DNA of 8,348 nucleotides from NCBI GenBank assembly GCA_020438595.1, contig JAGQUI010000104.1, positions 1-8,348 of the forward strand, written 5' to 3'. Source of the DNA: Propionibacteriaceae bacterium. Its GTDB lineage: Bacteria; Actinomycetota; Actinomycetes; Propionibacteriales; Propionibacteriaceae. Both the position numbers and the translations under genes were made by a program. The notes under the pieces were generated by a model. It saw only the letters and a program-made list of their open reading frames with translations. It did no database searches and had not been told where the DNA came from. Every line of letters begins with the position of its first letter. Position 1 is the first letter of the stretch. Below, one piece after another: positions 5,715 through 8,348 of the stretch.

Positions 5715-8018
5715 GTGTTGTCGCAGGGCGTCCACGGACCGTACGGCGAGGGCGACGGCCTGCCCGGGGAACCGCGCGCCCGGCTCGCGTCCACCGACCA
5801 GCCGCGGATCCGGATGCGCCAGGTGCTGGCGCGGATCGGTGCCCAGCGCAACCAGCCCGTGCCGGTACTCGATCCGCTGGTCCGGATCGTCCACACCCAC
5901 CACCCCAAGGCCGACGTAGGCCTGCTCGAGCGGGCCTACCGCACCGCCGAGCACTACCACACCGGCCAGCTGCGCAAGAGCGGGGACGCCTACATCACCC
6001 ACCCGCTCGCGGTGGCGACGATCCTGGCCGAGCTGGGCATGACCGAGCCGACGATCTGCGCGGCGCTGCTGCACGACACGGTCGAGGACACGCCCTACAC
6101 GCTGGAGGAGCTGACCGCCGACTTCGGCGCCGAGGTCGCCGCCCTCGTCGACGGCGTCACCAAGCTCGACAAGGTGCAGTACGGCGAGACCGCCGAGGCC
6201 GAGACGATCCGCAAGATGATCGTCGCGATGGCCCGCGACATCAGGGTGCTGGTCATCAAGCTGGCCGATTGGCTGCACAACATGCGCACGATCGGCTACC
6301 TGCGCCAGGACAAGCAGATGATGATCGCCCGCGACACCCTCGAGATCTTCGCCCCGCTGGCCCACCGCCTCGGCATGAACGCGATCAAGTGGGAACTGGA
6401 GGACCTCTCGTTCGCGACCCTGCAGCCGAAGGTCTACGACGAGATCGTGAAGCTGGTCGCTGCGCGGGCGCCGTTGCGGGAGGACTACCTGCGGGTGGTG
6501 ACCGAACAGGTGCGCAGCGACCTCTCCGGCGCCGGCATCAAGGCCACGGTGTACGGCCGGCCGAAGCACTACTACTCCATCTACCAGAAGATGGTCGTCC
6601 GGGGCCGCGACTTCGCCGACATCTACGACCTGGTCGGCCTGCGCATCCTCGTCGACTCCCAGCGGGACTGCTACGCGGCCCTGGGCACCCTGCACGCGCG
6701 CTGGAACCCCCTGCCGGGGCGGTTCAAGGACTACATCGCGATGCCGAAGTTCAACCTCTACCAGTCGCTGCACACCACCGTGCTGGGTCCCAGTGGCAAG
6801 CCGGTGGAGCTGCAGATCCGCACCCACGAGATGCACCGGCAGGCTGAGTACGGCGTGGCCGCCCACTGGAAGTACAAGGAGGGCAAGGTCGACGGGACCG
6901 AGCTCAACTGGGTGCAGCAGATCAACCAGTGGCAGCGCGAGACCGAGGACCCGGGGGAGTTCCTCGACACGCTGCGCTTCGAGATCGCCACCGACGAGGT
7001 GTTCGTGTTCACGCCGAAGGGCGACGTGATCAGCCTGCCCGCCGGCGGCACCCCGGTCGACTTCGCCTATGCGGTGCACACCGAGGTGGGGCACCACACC
7101 ATCGGTGCGCGGGTGAACGGGCGCCTGGTGCCGCTGGAGTCGGCCCTGTCCAGCGGCGACGTGGTCGAGGTGCTCACGTCCAAGGCGGCGAACGCCGGCC
7201 CGAGCCGCGACTGGCTGGGCTTCGTGAAGAGCCCGCGGGCGCGGGGCAAGATCCGCCAGTACTTCATGCGCGAGCGTCGAGAGGAGTCGGTGGAGAACGG
7301 CAAGGAGTTGCTCACCAAGCAGCTGCGCCGGGCCGGGCTGCCCTTGCAGCGACTGCTCACGCCCGAGCACATGACCGGGCTCACCGAGCACTTCCGGGTG
7401 GCGGACGTGAACGCGCTCTACGTGGCGATCGGCGAGGGTTCGATCAGCCCGCAGGCCGTGGTGCAGCGGCTGATCGCGTCCGAGGGCGGCGTCGAGGAGG
7501 TGGCCGAGCTCGGCGGCGAGGACACCTCGGTGATCACCACGAGGCGGCGCGGCCGGCTGTCGACCGGCAACGACGCGGGCGTGGTGGTGCAGGGCGATCC
7601 CAACGTGTGGGTGAAGCTCGCCGGGTGCTGCCGTCCGGTGCCGGGCGACGAGATCCTCGGCTTCGTGACCCGGGAGAACGGCGTCTCGGTGCACCGGGTC
7701 GACTGCTCGAACGCCCAGAACCTGCGCAGCACGCCGGAGCGGCTCGTCGAGGTGTCGTGGGCACCGACCGCGAACAGCACGTTCCTGGTCGCGTTGCAGG
7801 TCGAGGGGATCGACCGGACGGGCATCCTGTCCGAGGTGACGAAGGTGATGGGGGAGCAGCACATCTCGATCCAGTCCGCCACCCTGAACACCGCGAAGGA
7901 CCGCACGTTCCGGTTCCGGTTCACCTTCGAGACCACCGACCCGACCCACCTGGAGCACCTGATCGGCGCCGTCCGCAAGGTGCCCGGCGTCTACGACGTC
8001 TTCCGGATCAAGAACTGA
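5715..8018 (+). CDS. relA: bifunctional (p)ppGpp synthetase/hydrolase Rel
   Basis: Rel makes (p)ppGpp from ATP and GDP/GTP on starved ribosomes and degrades it otherwise. The 767-residue product is full length. The HD hydrolase domain (about 65-220) has His96 (YITHPL), His120-Asp121, Glu124-Asp125, Asp185 and Asn189, so the metal ligands are present; but residue 186 is Trp where the family has Arg in ADRLHNMRT. The synthetase domain (about 260-390) has [13 protein letters not shown] (281-293), YDLVGLR (304-310), RFKD (336-339, the RXKD signature of bifunctional enzymes), YQSLHTTV (349-356) and ELQIRT (365-370). A TGS domain follows (about 427-489), then a helical region, the Cys-Cys...His...Cys zinc-finger-like segment (Cys638, Cys639, His660, Cys664) and a C-terminal ACT domain (about 688-765). 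The first 33 residues look disordered. A GTG start at 5715 is used; TTG 5718 is equally possible. Confidence 0.97.
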   Translation: MLSQGVHGPYGEGDGLPGEPRARLASTDQPRIRMRQVLARIGAQRNQPVPVLDPLVRIVHTHHPKADVGLLERAYRTAEHYHTGQLRKSGDAYITHPLAVATILAELGMTEPTICAALLHDTVEDTPYTLEELTADFGAEVAALVDGVTKLDKVQYGETAEAETIRKMIVAMARDIRVLVIKLADWLHNMRTIGYLRQDKQMMIARDTLEIFAPLAHRLGMNAIKWELEDLSFATLQPKVYDEIVKLVAARAPLREDYLRVVTEQVRSDLSGAGIKATVYGRPKHYYSIYQKMVVRGRDFADIYDLVGLRILVDSQRDCYAALGTLHARWNPLPGRFKDYIAMPKFNLYQSLHTTVLGPSGKPVELQIRTHEMHRQAEYGVAAHWKYKEGKVDGTELNWVQQINQWQRETEDPGEFLDTLRFEIATDEVFVFTPKGDVISLPAGGTPVDFAYAVHTEVGHHTIGARVNGRLVPLESALSSGDVVEVLTSKAANAGPSRDWLGFVKSPRARGKIRQYFMRERREESVENGKELLTKQLRRAGLPLQRLLTPEHMTGLTEHFRVADVNALYVAIGEGSISPQAVVQRLIASEGGVEEVAELGGEDTSVITTRRRGRLSTGNDAGVVVQGDPNVWVKLAGCCRPVPGDEILGFVTRENGVSVHRVDCSNAQNLRSTPERLVEVSWAPTANSTFLVALQVEGIDRTGILSEVTKVMGEQHISIQSATLNTAKDRTFRFRFTFETTDPTHLEHLIGAVRKVPGVYDVFRIKN

Positions 8019-8019
8019 C

Positions 8020-8034
8020 CCACCCGACGGGTGG
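8020..8034. terminator. hairpin just after relA, possible shared terminator
   Basis: CCACCC (8020-8025), loop GAC, GGGTGG (8029-8034) forms a perfect six-pair stem starting two bases after the relA TGA. No T-run follows on either strand. Because relA and the DUF349 gene converge here, the hairpin could serve relA on the plus strand and lie at the end of the opposite transcript. Confidence 0.5.
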
Positions 8035-8065
8035 ACCGAGTGAGGAACCGTCCCCAACCCGGTCC
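8033..8065. terminator. second inverted repeat in the convergent gap
   Basis: GGACCG (8033-8038) is the exact inverse of CGGTCC (8060-8065), with 21 bases between. The left arm shares two bases with the relA-proximal hairpin, so the two structures would compete. The right arm ends just one base before the DUF349 stop codon (8067-8069), placing it where a terminator for the minus-strand gene is expected. The long loop and missing T-run make it weak evidence. Confidence 0.3.
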
Positions 8066-8066
8066 G

Positions 8067-8348
8067 TCAGCGGCTGAAGTCGGCCAGGGTCTCCTTGGCC
8101 TGGTCGAGCCAGGTCTGGTACGTGGCGATCGAGTCGTTCGCCTTGGCTGCGGCCGCCTTGTCGCCGCGCGCGGCCGCCTTCTCGGCGCGCTCGGAGAGCT
8201 TGGCGATCTCGTCGCTGAGCATGCGGACGGTCTCCTCGGCGCGGGCCCGTGCCTCGGGGTCGGTGCGGCGCCACTCGTCCTGCTCGGCGGTCTGGATCGC
8301 GGACTGGATCGCCTTCAGGCGCGAGTCGAGGGGACGGATCTGCTCGCG
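8067..8348 (-). CDS. DUF349-type coiled-coil protein (C-terminal 93 residues, 5' end outside window)
   Basis: The minus-strand frame is open from the window edge to a TGA at 8067-8069 and gives 93 residues. It is hydrophilic and helical throughout. It contains REQIRPLDSRLKAIQ and the segment DEWRRTDPEARARAEETV, which I recognise as the end of actinobacterial DUF349 proteins, followed by a heptad-like, Ala/Glu/Lys-rich coiled coil and the ending TWLDQAKETLADFSR. The start lies beyond base 8348. The molecular role of this family is not established as far as I know. It converges on relA, an arrangement I recall from other actinobacteria. The frame choice rests on the protein-like composition, the natural C-terminal ending and the open edge. 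No function is proposed. Confidence 0.82.
   Translation of the reverse strand, partial: REQIRPLDSRLKAIQSAIQTAEQDEWRRTDPEARARAEETVRMLSDEIAKLSERAEKAAARGDKAAAAKANDSIATYQTWLDQAKETLADFSR

Noticed and set aside
5595..8057. Minus-strand open frame of 820 codons opposite relA
   Set aside because: It lies wholly antisense to a full-length Rel with intact domains, and its His/Val/Asp/Arg-rich translation resembles no family. It is a composition artefact.
6929..8077. Plus-strand 382-codon frame overlapping the 3' half of relA
   Set aside because: It is the shifted frame of relA, Arg/Gly/Ala-rich with no motif, while the Rel frame contains the TGS, Cys-rich and ACT domains without interruption.
8008..8274. 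Minus-strand 88-codon frame at the right edge
   Set aside because: The neighbouring minus frame ending at 8067 is open to the window edge and reads as a DUF349 C-terminus; this one gives an Arg/Gly-rich product that runs into the relA end and the convergent hairpins.

Overview
This window reads as chromosomal housekeeping DNA of a high-GC actinobacterium. The evidence is the strong G/C bias at third codon positions, the gene order ruvB-yajC-secD-secF-apt-(channel)-relA, the TADSF version of the SecD transport motif, and a bifunctional Rel with the HD and RFKD signatures. I cannot assign a genus. The Rel sequence reads closer to Streptomyces- or Frankia-like actinobacteria than to mycobacteria, but that is an impression from memory.

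Layout: the 3' end of ruvB (1-571) is followed by a 137-base gap with a candidate promoter and hairpins. Then comes one tightly packed plus-strand run: yajC (709-1182), secD (1203-2876), secF (about 2876-4063), apt (4070-4612), a two-TM potassium channel with an RCK domain (4612-5685), and relA (5715-8018). Gaps within this run are never more than 29 bases, and there are two stop/start overlaps of the TGATG type. A short convergent region (8019-8066) with inverted repeats separates relA from the 3' end of a minus-strand DUF349 protein (8067-8348, open at the window edge). No stretch over 300 bases lacks a gene. I see no tRNA, rRNA, mobile element, CRISPR array or phage gene.

How the genes work together: YajC, SecD and SecF form the accessory membrane complex that uses the proton-motive force to help SecYEG export proteins. 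Apt salvages adenine to AMP, and Rel makes and degrades (p)ppGpp from GTP/GDP and ATP, so the second half of the run concerns purine nucleotides and starvation signalling. The potassium channel between apt and relA is the unusual member.

The best leads are not a new system but odd details in known genes: an internal Shine-Dalgarno plus in-frame ATG placed just before the RCK domain of the channel (as in MthK, which makes free RCK subunits from an internal start); an Arg-to-Trp change beside the metal-binding Asp in the Rel hydrolase motif; a near-perfect 33-base tandem duplication in yajC; and a cluster of four non-preferred codons in secD. I found no evidence of a wholly undescribed system.
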